From: Pseudomonas sp. B21-023
Lineage (GTDB): Bacteria; Pseudomonadota; Gammaproteobacteria; Pseudomonadales; Pseudomonadaceae
Assembly (NCBI RefSeq): GCF_024749165.1
Contig: NZ_CP087190.1
Span: 1,138,001 to 1,202,000, forward strand
Length of the DNA: 64,000 bases
Direction of reading: 5' to 3'
Part shown: piece after piece, positions 10,926 through 24,176 of the stretch
Position numbering within the stretch: position 1 is the stretch's first letter
Layout: every line of letters starts with the position of its first letter
Translations under genes and position numbers: made by a program
The notes under the pieces: model-generated
The model's input: only the letters and a program-made list of their open reading frames with translations
What the model was told of the DNA's origin: nothing
Databases searched by the model: none

Positions 10926-13217
10926 TCAGAAGTCGTAACGCACGTTGGCAGTGAAGGTGTCGGCGTTGAAACCACTGCTGGCCAGGTAGTTGTACATCCC
11001 TCCCACGCTCCAGGCGCCTACCCGGTAGTTGACACCCAGTCCCAGCTCGTAGCTGTCGCGCGCGGGGGTGGCGCCTTGGGTGGTGAAGGGGGTACCGCCG
11101 AGCACGAAGGTCGAGGTGGTGCTGGCCTTGTCGCCGATGAAATCGTGCCAGGCCATCAGCTTGGCTTCCGGCTCCAGGCTGCCCACGCCGACGTCAAAAG
11201 CGGCCGCCAGACGGGCGCCCAGGCCCATTTCGCCAATTTCATAGCGCTGGCTGCCAACGTTGAGGGCGGCTGAGCTGCCTTTCTCATGGTACGAATCAAT
11301 CGAAACCTTGGCATAACGCGCACCGACCTGTGGCTCCAGCAGCCAATGCTTGTCTAGCCGGAACGTGTAGCCTGCAAGTGCTTTGACGCCGAAGATTGCA
11401 CTGTCGTAATCGGCCTTGGCGCGGGTGCCGGCGATGTAGCGTCTGGACTCGTTGTCGTTCCAGCCATAGGTCAGCGAGGTGTCGACAAAGAAGTTGTCAC
11501 GGGCCCAGTTGCCGTACAGCGTCAGTGCATGGCCGTTGACGTCGGTCTTGTTGCCAAGGTCCGACTTGACGTCGCTGGTCAGGTAGCTGTACGCCAGGCC
11601 CACGGTGGTATTGGGGTTGAGCTTGCCGTCGGCACCCAAGGCGATGCCTTGGGTGTTGGCGTCAAAGCCGCCGATACCGTGGCGGCTATCCTGGTTGGCA
11701 TCGCTGGACAGCGCTTGCAGCCATACCCCTTGTTCTGCCAGGACGTCGCCCGACGACAGGCCGCTGCGTACTTTGCTGGCGCGGTGCTCGATGGCACCTG
11801 CGACCAGGTTTTGACTGTTGGTGGCGGCGTTGATGACTCCACGGCTGACGTCCGGGGCCAAGGTTTCGGCAAGTTTCGCCAGATCTTCGGAGGTGGCGGC
11901 GTTGGCAAAATGCTGGAATACCGGGTCGCTTTCGTCCATCTGGCCCAGGACTGTGTTCTTGAGCGGCTGGATGGCGTTCACCGCATTGCGCGAACCATGG
12001 GCGCCCAGCAGGTCTTGCGTTACTGCCTCATCACTGCGGGTCGCAACCGTTGCTTTTACATCCTGGCCTTCAATGCCAAAGCTTTTCACTTCAAGCAGCG
12101 CCGAGGACGAAACCACGGAGAGGTTCTGTGGATCTTCCCACGTGCCGGAATTGATGAGGGTGTAGCGGTTGCCCTGGGCCGAGGTGCGGAAATCGTCGGA
12201 GCGAGCCTGCAGTTCGACCTGGCTGCCTGGAGAGAAGTAGGTATCGCCGGTGACTGTCAGGATCGGCGTGTTGGGCAGTGTGTTGTTATCCAGCAGCAGG
12301 CGCAAGCGAGCAGTTTCGCTATCCAGGTCGAGGTTGCCGACAATCGTGGTCTGTGGGCGAAGCAGCGTCAGGCGGCCACCGTCGATATCGACGTAACCGG
12401 CACGGATGGTCGAGCCGTCGAATTGTGCATCCCCTTGCACCAGTACCCCACTCAGGCCCAGCAGGTCACCCTTGACCTGGCCACCCTCCCAGTAGAAATA
12501 AGAAGGGGAGGAATGGTCATCCGCCAGAATTGCCGCGGTGCCGCCTTCGATCAGGCCACCGGTCTGCCTGATGGAGAAGATGCTGAAGCCGGCGGAGGGG
12601 TCGAGGTTGACCAAGTGGATACCGACGCCCTCGGCGGAGATAGTCCCGCTGTTGTTGATATCACTCTTGAAAGGGTCGCCTGTGTTTTTACCGGTGAAGC
12701 TGGCGTTTTCTATCTCGATACCTGCAGAGCCGACGCCGCTGGCAGTGATGGTGCCCGAGTTATTGATGCGAGCCTGGGCCGAGGTGATCATCATGCCATT
12801 GGCATCTTCGCCTGTTACCCTGATGTTGCCGTTGTTGCTGACTTCACCGGCGATTTTCGCCAGATACAGGTCCAGCCCCATAGCAGTGGTGCCGCTCACC
12901 GTTATATCGCCCTGATTGACCAGACTGCCAGCGACGGTGGAGTTGAGGGTCATGGAGATGCCGGACGGGACGTCACTGGGTGTTGCGGCCGTCAGGTTGA
13001 TCTTGCCCTGATTGATCAAGCTGCCCGCCAGCGTCACATTGGTCAGCGTCACACCTGCGTTTTGTGACGTTCCGGTAAAGGTGGCGTTATTGAAACCACC
13101 GCCGGAGCTGATGTATGCCCCTGTGCCCAGGTCGTGGTTGAGGTCGGGTGCGGCATGGACTGTGGCAGCCGTGACGGACAGCGCCAACAACGAGCGGCGC
13201 AGGTGGGAGATGTTCAA
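10926..13217 (-). CDS. Type Va autotransporter with beta-helical passenger
   Basis: A 763-residue surface or secreted protein that carries its own outer-membrane translocator. A Sec signal peptide ends near VHA-A at about residue 23. The passenger (about 25-430) has repeats of the form SLVNQGDITVSG and INNSGTITASG typical of a beta-helix. A linker follows, and the C-terminal barrel covers about 490-763, ending ANVRYDF with the terminal Phe expected for BAM recognition. No serine-protease or lipase motif was seen in the passenger, so an adhesive or surface role is the most that can be said. The passenger codons are less GC-rich than those of the flanking guaA and mco genes. Confidence 0.9.
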   Translation of the reverse strand: MNISHLRRSLLALSVTAATVHAAPDLNHDLGTGAYISSGGGFNNATFTGTSQNAGVTLTNVTLAGSLINQGKINLTAATPSDVPSGISMTLNSTVAGSLVNQGDITVSGTTAMGLDLYLAKIAGEVSNNGNIRVTGEDANGMMITSAQARINNSGTITASGVGSAGIEIENASFTGKNTGDPFKSDINNSGTISAEGVGIHLVNLDPSAGFSIFSIRQTGGLIEGGTAAILADDHSSPSYFYWEGGQVKGDLLGLSGVLVQGDAQFDGSTIRAGYVDIDGGRLTLLRPQTTIVGNLDLDSETARLRLLLDNNTLPNTPILTVTGDTYFSPGSQVELQARSDDFRTSAQGNRYTLINSGTWEDPQNLSVVSSSALLEVKSFGIEGQDVKATVATRSDEAVTQDLLGAHGSRNAVNAIQPLKNTVLGQMDESDPVFQHFANAATSEDLAKLAETLAPDVSRGVINAATNSQNLVAGAIEHRASKVRSGLSSGDVLAEQGVWLQALSSDANQDSRHGIGGFDANTQGIALGADGKLNPNTTVGLAYSYLTSDVKSDLGNKTDVNGHALTLYGNWARDNFFVDTSLTYGWNDNESRRYIAGTRAKADYDSAIFGVKALAGYTFRLDKHWLLEPQVGARYAKVSIDSYHEKGSSAALNVGSQRYEIGEMGLGARLAAAFDVGVGSLEPEAKLMAWHDFIGDKASTTSTFVLGGTPFTTQGATPARDSYELGLGVNYRVGAWSVGGMYNYLASSGFNADTFTANVRYDF

Positions 13218-13426
13218 GACCGTATCCTTACAGGGTAGAAACTGACAGGGGCAACGCGCGCGTCAGCGTCTGTTTTCGGCATCCCTGTCAGCTTGTCAGT
13301 GAAGTGCTGTTTCAAGCGCGCCGAATCTACACGATGCGGGTGAGGATATTCATCATGAAAACAACTAATGGCGAAAAAAATAAATGCGCCGTTTCAGTTG
13401 TTTTCCCAAGCCGTGGCCGTCCTGGT

Positions 13427-14278
13427 TCAAGGATGTTCATGTGCCAATGGAGTCTTGGCCCATCGGCTCCATGCTGCTTCCCAGCCACTGTCGTGGCTCG
13501 CTTCAGGGACATGAATACACTGGGATAATGGTGAGCCAAGTGCCTGTTGATACCTGGCAGCCAAATCACTCGGAATGATCGAGTCAGCGTCTCCAATGAA
13601 ATGACGCTGAGGTAACAAGGAGAGTCGATCTCGGTAGTCCAGCGGTTCCAAGGATCCGTGGAGTGGCGACAGTCCTTTCATCGTCGCCCACATACGCGGG
13701 CTAAGGTTGCCGGCCAGGGTTTGCACCTGGGTAATATCATTGCGCTGCGCCGCTAACAATAATGCCAGTGCGGCGCCACCCGAATATCCCACGAGTTCGA
13801 ATTCACTGTTGCCATATCGTTGTTTCAGTTGGTCTAGCGCCTGGTTGAGGCGGTCGATCACTTCCTGGGCGTAGCGTCGATGGGTCCAGAGTGCGGTCTG
13901 ACACGCTGCAGCCATGACGAACTGGCAGGGACGCGCGAGATACACGTTCGGCGTCGGATCGTTGACCGCCAGCCGTGGCACCAACAGATTGTGCGGGCTC
14001 GGATCCAGGCTGGGTTGAGTGGCCGTCGACCAGGAATGCCCATCGCCTTCCAGGTAGACACGCAGGCGAGTCATTTTTTCTGCGGTGCGCGGCGCAAGGA
14101 TGATGAGAGGGAAGTCTTGTCCCGACAGGACCTCCCATTGTCGGCCGTGTTCTTGAGCCAGTTGTTGCAGTGCCTCGCGCGGCGATTGGCAGGCGATGAG
14201 AAGTGCGCTGATTATCAGCACACACGCCATAGGGAAGCTGGTCACTGTCCGACGACTGGGAAAATCTCTACTTATCAT
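13427..14278 (-). CDS. Putative lipoprotein alpha/beta hydrolase
   Basis: A 283-residue protein with an N-terminal hydrophobic signal ending in a lipobox (LLIAC, Cys near residue 29), so probably a membrane-anchored periplasmic lipoprotein. The nucleophile elbow is GYSGGAALALLLAA near residue 165, within an alpha/beta-hydrolase-like fold. A late Asp (GDADSIIP) and His (PEASHDSGW) are candidates for the other triad members. The substrate is unknown. It lies upstream of the autotransporter on the same strand, 209 bases away, so an independent promoter for each is likely. Base composition is lower in GC than in the housekeeping neighbours. Confidence 0.75.
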   Translation of the reverse strand: MISRDFPSRRTVTSFPMACVLIISALLIACQSPREALQQLAQEHGRQWEVLSGQDFPLIILAPRTAEKMTRLRVYLEGDGHSWSTATQPSLDPSPHNLLVPRLAVNDPTPNVYLARPCQFVMAAACQTALWTHRRYAQEVIDRLNQALDQLKQRYGNSEFELVGYSGGAALALLLAAQRNDITQVQTLAGNLSPRMWATMKGLSPLHGSLEPLDYRDRLSLLPQRHFIGDADSIIPSDLAARYQQALGSPLSQCIHVPEASHDSGWEAAWSRWAKTPLAHEHP

Positions 14279-14428
14279 ATGTGCAGTGTACGATCACGTC
14301 GCTTCGGCAACCTACAGCCCTGCGACAAGACTTCACTTAATCTTTCGCAAATGCAGGTGTATCGTATTCGCCCTTCATCGTCGGCCCTGCCGGCAGGCTG
14401 ATCGCGCAGAAACGAGGTACCCGCACCG

Positions 14429-15811
14429 ATGTCCTTTACCCGTCGACAAATGCTCAAGGGCCTGACCGGCCTTGTGGTGGTAGGCCTGGGCGCCGGTGGC
14501 GCGGCGCGTTACTGGCTGGGCAAGGTCGAGGACGACAACGCCGGGCACGACTACGAGCTGATCGCCGCACCGCTGGACGTCGAGCTGGTGCCGGGGTTCA
14601 AGACCGAGGCCTGGGCCTTCGGCCCGTCGGCGCCGGGGACCGAGCTGCGGGTGCGCCAGGGTACGTGGCTGCGGGTGCGCTTCATCAACCATCTACCCGT
14701 CGAGACCACCATCCACTGGCACGGCATCCGCCTGCCGCTGGAAATGGACGGCGTGCCGTACGTGTCGCAATTGCCGGTCAAGCCCGGCGAATATTTCGAC
14801 TACAAGTTCCGTGTACCGGATGCCGGCAGCTACTGGTACCACCCCCACGTGAGCAGCTCCGAGGAACTGGGGCGCGGGCTGGTTGGCCCGCTGATCGTCG
14901 AAGAGCGCGAACCGACCGGTTTCAAGCACGAACGCACGCTGAGCCTGAAGAACTGGCACGTGGACGAGCAGGGCGCCTGGCTGCCGTTCAGCATCCCCCG
15001 CGAGGCGGCGCGCAACGGCACTGCCGGGCGGTTGATCACCATCAATGGCCAGGCCGAGTCGGTTACGGAGCTGCCGGCGGGGCAGGTGGTGCGGGTGCGC
15101 TTGCTGAACCTGGACAACACCTGGACCTACCGCCTGAACCTCAAAGGCAACTGCGAGGCGATGATCTACGCCCTCGATGGCAACCCGATCACCCCGCGCC
15201 CGCTGGACGAGGAGTACTGGCTTGGCCCCGGCATGCGCATCTGCCTGGCGATCCGCATTCCCGAGGCGGGCGAGGAGGTCTCGTTGCGTGACGGCTTCGT
15301 GCGCCTGGGGACCTTGCGCTCGGTGGCCAGCAGCGACGCTCCCGGTGACTGGCCCAAGGCGCTGCCGCCGAACCCCGTTGCCGAGCCGGACCTGGAGAAT
15401 GCCGAGAAGCTCAACTTCAATTTCGAATGGGTCGGCAAGGTTTCGGTGAATACCGAGAACGGCAAGCCGCCGAGTCTGTGGCAGATCAACGGCCAGGCCT
15501 GGGACATCACCGACAAGACCTGTGCCGACCGGCCGATCGCCACGCTGCAGAAGGGCAAGAGCTATATCCTCGAGCTGAAGAACATGACCCAGTACCAGCA
15601 CCCGATCCACCTGCACGGCATGAGTTTCAAGGTGATCGCCTCCAATCGGCGCAAGATCGTCGAGCCGTGGTTCACCGATACCTACCTGCTGGGCAAGAAC
15701 GAGCGGGCGCAGGTGGCGCTGGTGGCGGATAACCCAGGCACCTGGATGTTCCATTGCCATGTCATCGACCACATGGAAACCGGCCTGATGGCCGCGATCG
15801 CGGTGGTTTGA
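14429..15811 (+). CDS. Multicopper oxidase, Tat-exported
   Basis: A laccase/CueO-like enzyme of 460 residues that oxidises a substrate such as Cu(I) or a phenol and reduces oxygen to water. It begins with a twin-arginine signal (FTRRQMLKG, Arg 5-6) followed by a hydrophobic glycine-rich segment. All four copper motifs are readable: HWHG (H96, H98), YWYHPH, HPIHLHG and FHCHVIDHMETGLM, which includes the type 1 site. It lacks the long Met-rich insert of CueO. The stop codon overlaps the tadA start (TGATG), so translation of the two is probably coupled. Substrate specificity cannot be decided from sequence. Confidence 0.92.
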   Translation: MSFTRRQMLKGLTGLVVVGLGAGGAARYWLGKVEDDNAGHDYELIAAPLDVELVPGFKTEAWAFGPSAPGTELRVRQGTWLRVRFINHLPVETTIHWHGIRLPLEMDGVPYVSQLPVKPGEYFDYKFRVPDAGSYWYHPHVSSSEELGRGLVGPLIVEEREPTGFKHERTLSLKNWHVDEQGAWLPFSIPREAARNGTAGRLITINGQAESVTELPAGQVVRVRLLNLDNTWTYRLNLKGNCEAMIYALDGNPITPRPLDEEYWLGPGMRICLAIRIPEAGEEVSLRDGFVRLGTLRSVASSDAPGDWPKALPPNPVAEPDLENAEKLNFNFEWVGKVSVNTENGKPPSLWQINGQAWDITDKTCADRPIATLQKGKSYILELKNMTQYQHPIHLHGMSFKVIASNRRKIVEPWFTDTYLLGKNERAQVALVADNPGTWMFHCHVIDHMETGLMAAIAVV

Positions 15812-16290
15812 TGCGCCCGCAGATCATCGATCGCAGCCGCGATCAGGAATTCATGCGCCTGGCCCTGGAACTGGCGGCCCAGGGCGCGGCCCTGGGCGAG
15901 GTGCCGGTGGGCGCGGTGCTGGTGCAGCACGGCCAGGTGCTCGGCCAGGGCTTCAACCGGCCGATCCTCGACAGCGACCCCAGCGCCCATGCCGAGATGG
16001 TGGCGATCCGCGCTGCGGCCAAGTCCGCCAGCAACTACCGCCTGCCGGGCAGCACCCTGTACGTGACACTGGAACCGTGCAGCATGTGCGCGGGGCTGAT
16101 CGTCCATTCGCGGGTGGCGCGGGTGGTCTACGGCGCGCTGGAGCCCAAGGCAGGGATCGTGCAGAGCCAGGGGCAGTTCTTCACCCAGGGTTTTCTCAAC
16201 CATCGGGTGATGTACGAGGGGGGAGTGCTGGCCGAGGAATGCGGCGCGATCCTCAGCGAGTTTTTCAAGGCTCGGCGGGCCAAGGGCTAA
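15811..16290 (+). CDS. tadA: tRNA-specific adenosine deaminase
   Basis: Converts A34 to inosine in the wobble position of tRNA-Arg(ACG). The 159-residue protein has the zinc-dependent deaminase signature HAE (H60, E62) and PCSMC (C90, C93). ATG 15811 overlaps the multicopper oxidase stop by one base and gives the usual N-terminus; the upstream in-frame ATG at 15754 lies within the oxidase. It ends before a REP pair that separates it from the convergent mltF. Confidence 0.96.
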   Translation: MRPQIIDRSRDQEFMRLALELAAQGAALGEVPVGAVLVQHGQVLGQGFNRPILDSDPSAHAEMVAIRAAAKSASNYRLPGSTLYVTLEPCSMCAGLIVHSRVARVVYGALEPKAGIVQSQGQFFTQGFLNHRVMYEGGVLAEECGAILSEFFKARRAKG

Positions 16291-16299
16291 CCCGCGCCG

Positions 16300-16386
16300 G
16301 CCTCATCGCTGGCAAGCCAGCTCCCACAGGATGGCGCTCGGCTTTAGAAGGGCGATTGGGGGAGCTGGCTTGCCGGTGAAGTGGCC
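16300..16386. repeat. Inverted REP pair between tadA and mltF
   Basis: Two REP-like units in opposite orientation, CCTCATCGCTGGCAAGCCAG... at 16300-16330 and its partner GGGGGAGCTGGCTTGCCGGT at about 16358-16386, between convergent tadA and mltF. The pair can form one large stem and may end both transcripts. The core differs from the GCGGGCTTGCCCCGC type seen elsewhere in the window. Confidence 0.8.
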
Positions 16387-16394
16387 TTGAAGAC

Positions 16395-17912
<1,518 letters not shown>

Positions 17913-17950
17913 CTAGCACGTCACTGTGCCTGCGACAGGGCGGAGCAGGT

Positions 17951-18036
17951 CGTGGGAGCGGGCTTGCCCCGCGATTCGCCCGCTCAGGCAGTCTCTTTGC
18001 CGGTAGGTGTCATCGCGGGGCAAGCCCGCTCCCACG
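17951..18036. repeat. Inverted REP pair upstream of purL
   Basis: Two perfectly complementary 25-base REP units (17951-17975 and 18012-18036, core GGGAGCGGGCTTGCCCCGCG) separated by 36 bases, between divergent mltF and purL. The rest of this 325-base gap should hold both promoters. A TAGAAT (18130-18135) could be the purL -10, but no good -35 partner was found. Confidence 0.88.
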
Positions 18037-18177
18037 ATGAAATACCCGCGATTTTTTTGACCCGCAAGTCCGGTTCCACCGCCCGGCAGCATTGGCTTAG
18101 AGCGGGTGCCGAAAGCCTGCGAATTAGGCTAGAATGCACGGCCTCTAAGCACACCCCTTCCTGAGGCTGTCCCGACG

Positions 18178-22077
<3,900 letters not shown>

Positions 22078-22080
22078 GGC

Positions 22081-22392
22081 GTGTACAAGCTCGCCTTCTT
22101 CGTCCCCGACAGCCATGTCGAAGTGGTCAAGGCCGCCGTGTTCGCCGCTGGAGGCGGGCGCATTGGCGACTATGACCACTGCGCCTGGCAGACCCTCGGC
22201 CAGGGCCAGTTCCGCCCGTTGCACGGCAGCCAGCCGTACCTCGGGCAGACCGGTCAGGTCGAGGTGGTCGAGGAATGGAAGGTGGAGCTGGTGGTGGCTG
22301 ATGCGCTGATCGCCCAGGTGGTCGCTGCGCTCAAGCAGAGCCACCCGTATGAAACACCTGCCTATGAGGTCTGGCCGCTGGCCGATTTCTAG
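22081..22392 (+). CDS. YqfO/NIF3-domain small protein
   Basis: A 103-residue protein starting at GTG 22081, 3 bases after the purL stop. The sequence (KLAFFVPDSHVEVVKAAVFAAGGGRIGDYDHCAWQT...GQFRPLHGSQPYLGQ...HPYETPAYEVWPL) matches the CutA-like insert domain of YqfO/NIF3 proteins, here as a stand-alone protein. In that family the domain gives oligomerisation and possibly ligand binding. The function is unknown; placement suggests only cotranscription with purL. Its end is followed by a 91-base palindrome. Confidence 0.8.
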   Translation: MYKLAFFVPDSHVEVVKAAVFAAGGGRIGDYDHCAWQTLGQGQFRPLHGSQPYLGQTGQVEVVEEWKVELVVADALIAQVVAALKQSHPYETPAYEVWPLADF

Positions 22393-22407
22393 GGCAGCGT
22401 CGAATCA

Positions 22408-22498
22408 CATCGCGGGGCAAGTCGCATCGGCGCACCGCCGCTCTCACGAAGCAAATTCGTGGGAGCGGCGGTGCGCCGATGCGACTTGCCCCGCGATG
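22408..22498. repeat. Long palindromic REP pair between the YqfO-like gene and nagE
   Basis: A near-perfect inverted repeat with 43-base arms (one mismatch) and a 5-base centre. The outer part is the GCGGGGCAAG REP core and the inner part GTCGCATCGGCGCACCGCCG. It lies exactly between two convergent genes and probably serves as a terminator on both strands. Confidence 0.85.
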
Positions 22499-22502
22499 CT
22501 TT

Positions 22503-24164
22503 TCAGCCTTGCAAGGCGGCGCCCAGCGCAGGCGCCTTGCCACCTACCAGCAGATGCCACACGCCGCCTGCCTGCGGACTCACTCCCAGGCATCCCAAGG
22601 CGGCCAGGTGATCCTGTTCCACCTTGCTCTCATCCCTGACTTGCACCCGCACCCGGCTCGAGGCCACGCACTGCGCTTCCAGCAGATTGTCGCGCCCGCC
22701 CAGGGCCTGCAGCCATTCATCCACGACGACCGCCTCGGTGACCACGGCGGTCTTCTCGGCCACCGGTGCCGTCACCCGCGCATGGGGTAGCTCACCACGG
22801 ATCTCATCGGCCAGCGCATCAGCCATCGGCCCCACCACCACTTGGAGGCTGCCGCCGCTGCCAGGCCGTACCACCGCCATGGCGCCGAGGGCTTTCAAGG
22901 CCTGGTCCTGGGCCAGGCCGCGATCGGCCAGTACCAGACGCAGGCGCGTGGTGCAGGCATCAACGCCTTGCAGGTTGGCGGCGCCGCCCAGTGCGTCGAT
23001 AAAGCGCCGCGCCCTGGGCGCATCCGCGCCGGCCGCCGCTTCGTTGCCGGGTTGCTCCTCGCGCCCTGGTGTCTTGAGGTCGAAGCGGCGGATACAGAAG
23101 TCGAACACGAAGTAGTAGACCACCGCATACAGCAGGCCTACAGGGAACACCAGCCAACCGTTGCTGGAGCGCCCCCAGCCCAGGGCCATGTCGATGGCGC
23201 CGCCGGAGAAGGTGAAGCCCAGGCGGATGCCCAGCAGGTCGCAGACCGCCATGGACACTCCGGTGAGCAGCGCGTGGATCAGGTACAGCAGCGGCGCGAG
23301 GAACATGAAGGCGAACTCGATCGGCTCGGTCACCCCGGTCAGCGCCGAGGTCAGTGCCATCGACAACAGCACGCCACCGATCAGCTTGCGCCGGGCCGGC
23401 AGGGTGTGGCGGTACATGGCCAGGCACGCGGCGGGCAGGCCGAAGATCATCACCGGGAACATGCCGGCCATGAACTGCCCGGCGTTCGGGTCACCGGCGA
23501 AGAAGCGCGCCAGGTCGCCGGTCACCACCTGGCCGCTGGCCGCCTGGAAGCTGCCGAAGACGAACCACACCAGGTTGTTGAGGATGTGGTGCAGGCCGGT
23601 GATGATCAGCAGGCGGTTGAGCACACCGAAGAAGAACGCGCCGATGCTGCCGCTCTCCAGCATCAGTTGGCCAAGGTCGTTGATGCCATGCTGGATCGGT
23701 GGCCAGATAAGTCCGAACAGCAGTCCGAGGAACACCGCCGACACCCCGGTGGCAATCGGCACGAAGCGCCGGCCGCCGAAGAACGCCAGGTAGTCCGGCA
23801 GCTGGATGTCCTTGAAGCGGTTGTACAGGCCACCGCCGAGCAGACCGCAGATGATCCCGGCGAGCATGCCCATGTCGATCTTCGCATCGATCACCTTCAG
23901 TGTCGCCACCAGCACCAGGTAGCCGATGGCCCCGGCCAGGCCGGCGGTGCCGTTGTTGTCGCGGGCGAAGCCCACGGCGATGCCGACGGCGAAGATCAGC
24001 GCCAGGTTGGCGAAGATCGCTTGCCCTGCGTCGTGCACCAGGGCGATGTCGAGCAGGTCGGTGTCGCCCAGGCGCAGCAGCAGGCCGGCGATGGGCAGGA
24101 TGGCGATGGGCAGCATCAAGGCGCGGCCGAGCCGTTGCAGGCCCTGGATGAAGTGCTGGTACAT
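22503..24164 (-). CDS. nagE: PTS N-acetylglucosamine transporter, IIC-IIB-IIB'
   Basis: Inner-membrane permease that takes up and phosphorylates N-acetylglucosamine. Of 553 residues, about 1-370 are the EIIC channel (LMLPIAILPIAGLLLRLG; FTGVTEPIEFAFMF-like segment). Residues about 395-465 form EIIB with the phosphocysteine in VDACTTRLRL. A second EIIB-like domain (about 475-553) keeps a Cys in AQCVASSRVRV but has lost the usual TRLR. EIIA is absent and is supplied by the upstream NagF. The gene lies 12 bases after nagF and ends the nag operon. Confidence 0.93.
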   Translation of the reverse strand: MYQHFIQGLQRLGRALMLPIAILPIAGLLLRLGDTDLLDIALVHDAGQAIFANLALIFAVGIAVGFARDNNGTAGLAGAIGYLVLVATLKVIDAKIDMGMLAGIICGLLGGGLYNRFKDIQLPDYLAFFGGRRFVPIATGVSAVFLGLLFGLIWPPIQHGINDLGQLMLESGSIGAFFFGVLNRLLIITGLHHILNNLVWFVFGSFQAASGQVVTGDLARFFAGDPNAGQFMAGMFPVMIFGLPAACLAMYRHTLPARRKLIGGVLLSMALTSALTGVTEPIEFAFMFLAPLLYLIHALLTGVSMAVCDLLGIRLGFTFSGGAIDMALGWGRSSNGWLVFPVGLLYAVVYYFVFDFCIRRFDLKTPGREEQPGNEAAAGADAPRARRFIDALGGAANLQGVDACTTRLRLVLADRGLAQDQALKALGAMAVVRPGSGGSLQVVVGPMADALADEIRGELPHARVTAPVAEKTAVVTEAVVVDEWLQALGGRDNLLEAQCVASSRVRVQVRDESKVEQDHLAALGCLGVSPQAGGVWHLLVGGKAPALGAALQG

Positions 24165-24176
24165 GGTGCGCTCCGA

